A stretch of 64,000 nt of DNA from Vagococcus carniphilus. Its GTDB lineage: Bacteria > Bacillota > Bacilli > Lactobacillales > Vagococcaceae. The position numbers and the translations under genes were made by a program. Location: assembly GCF_014397115.1 (NCBI RefSeq), contig NZ_CP060720.1, positions 2,682,001 to 2,746,000 of the forward strand. The letters are read 5' to 3'. Under the pieces are notes generated by a model, which was given only the letters and a program-made list of their open reading frames with translations, had not been told where the DNA came from and made no database searches. This document shows, in pieces, positions 63,235 to 64,000 of this stretch (position 1 is the first letter of the stretch; every line of letters starts with the position of its first letter).

Positions 63235-64000
63235 CTATTTGAATACTTGCCTTAAAGTTTCAGAGACTGTCGAAACACCCACGACTTCAATACCAGTTGG
63301 AACTTTCCAACCTTGCAAATTATTCTTAGGAACATATATTTTTTTAAAGCCAAGTTTTTTAGCCTCTGATACACGTTGATCAATTCGGTTCACACGTCTA
63401 ACTTCACCTGTTAAACCAATCTCACCGACAAAACACTCATGAGGTGAGGTTCCTTTGTCATTATAACTAGATGCAATACTCACAGCAATTGCTAAATCAA
63501 TTGCCGGTTCATCTAACTTAACTCCACCAGCTGCTTTCAAATACGCATCCTGATTTTGAAGGAGTAAACCTGCTCTTTTTTCTAAAACAGCCATAATCAG
63601 TGATAAACGATGACGATCTAATCCCGAAGCCGTTCTATTAGCATTTCCAAACACTGATGGTGTAATCAGAGCTTGAATTTCTGCTAAAATTGGTCTCGTT
63701 CCTTCCATTGAACAAACAATAGCAGAGCCCGTTGCCCCGTCTAATCGTTCTTCTAAAAAGGCTTCAGATGGATTTTTAACTTCTACTAATCCTTCTTGTC
63801 TCATCTCGAAAATACCTATTTCATTAGTTGAGCCAAACCTATTTTTTACTGCTCTCAAAATTCTAAACGTATGATGTCGATCTCCTTCAAAATAAAGAAC
63901 TGTATCCACCATGTGTTCTAGCATTCTAGGCCCTGCTAAAGAACCTTCTTTAGTCACGTGACCTACAATAAAAATAGTAATCTGATTTGTTTTGGCAATT
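63235..64000 (-). CDS. radA: DNA repair protein RadA, 5' part beyond the window
   Basis: The last about 254 residues of RadA (usually about 455) are visible; the frame is open to position 64000, where [10 protein letters not shown], the KNRFG motif (near [12 protein letters not shown]) and the C-terminal Lon-like domain ([18 protein letters not shown]) follow. The Zn finger and Walker A are off the edge. RadA is a helicase that helps branch migration in recombination. An internal Met at 63957 is not the start. Confidence 0.95.
   Translation of the reverse strand, partial: IAKTNQITIFIVGHVTKEGSLAGPRMLEHMVDTVLYFEGDRHHTFRILRAVKNRFGSTNEIGIFEMRQEGLVEVKNPSEAFLEERLDGATGSAIVCSMEGTRPILAEIQALITPSVFGNANRTASGLDRHRLSLIMAVLEKRAGLLLQNQDAYLKAAGGVKLDEPAIDLAIAVSIASSYNDKGTSPHECFVGEIGLTGEVRRVNRIDQRVSEAKKLGFKKIYVPKNNLQGWKVPTGIEVVGVSTVSETLRQVFK

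Overview
The window is about 64 kb of AT-rich chromosome from a low-GC Gram-positive coccus of the Lactobacillales. IreB, an Mga-type regulator next to an LPXTG pilin operon, a lactococcal-type dha regulon with DhaS and DhaQ, and the gltX-cysE-cysS-mrnC-rlmB-yacP-sigH order all point to Enterococcaceae. Vagococcus is my best guess, but this is inference and no 16S gene is present. There is no prophage, insertion sequence, CRISPR array or plasmid backbone; almost everything is core chromosome, with a few accessory islands.

Layout. 1-4.9 kb: dihydroxyacetone regulon (dhaK-dhaL-dhaM-gldA, then dhaQ running off the left edge) with divergent dhaS; the shared promoter region carries a palindrome that fits the published DhaS operator. 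4.9-8.2 kb: a YhgE/Pip membrane protein with an Rrf2 regulator. 8.3-11.7 kb: a YtrA-like GntR/ABC exporter operon and a small membrane-protein pair. 11.7-19.8 kb: three-gene LPXTG pilus operon (EbpABC-like order) and a divergent Mga/EbpR-like activator, without a sortase gene. 19.9-24.1 kb: pnp, rpsO, def and a Cof-type phosphatase. 24.3-27.4 kb: secreted six-repeat C39-like protein and a formate/nitrite-type channel. 27.5-28.7 kb: rpsD with a structured leader, then an odd tRNA-like element. 28.7-33.6 kb: PadR-controlled ABC exporter operon, type II NADH dehydrogenase and a YtpI-like protein. 33.7-44.4 kb: housekeeping block (uvrC, trxA, mutS2, cvpA, zapA, rnhC, yrzB, ruvX, ireB, ytpR, usp, ytpP, pepA). 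44.5-49.3 kb: small accessory genes, including two paralogous intergenic RNA candidates. 49.3-55.8 kb: trmB, ytmP-like kinase, ecsAB, hit, ytxH, prsA, a low-molecular-weight phosphatase and veg. 55.9-64 kb: sigH-like factor, yacP, rlmB, mrnC, cysS, cysE with a cysteine T-box, gltX, yacL and the 3' part of radA.

The most interesting signals are non-coding. Two minus-strand elements (about 46773-46876 and 48109-48206) share an almost identical intrinsic terminator and a hairpin that presents UCCUCCAA, an anti-Shine-Dalgarno sequence, in its loop; they look like duplicated regulatory RNAs. A second signal at 28556-28637 has a perfect tRNA acceptor stem and T-arm but no recognisable anticodon arm. 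Several regulatory sites are readable directly: the DhaS operator, tandem PadR operators 30 bp apart, a GntR operator over a -10 box, a Cys T-box, ribosomal-protein leaders for rpsD and rpsO, and alternative hairpins around the pepA ribosome-binding site.

Starts were moved from the longest frame to the codon with a good ribosome-binding site where the two disagreed. Functions rest on recognised family motifs; no database search was run.
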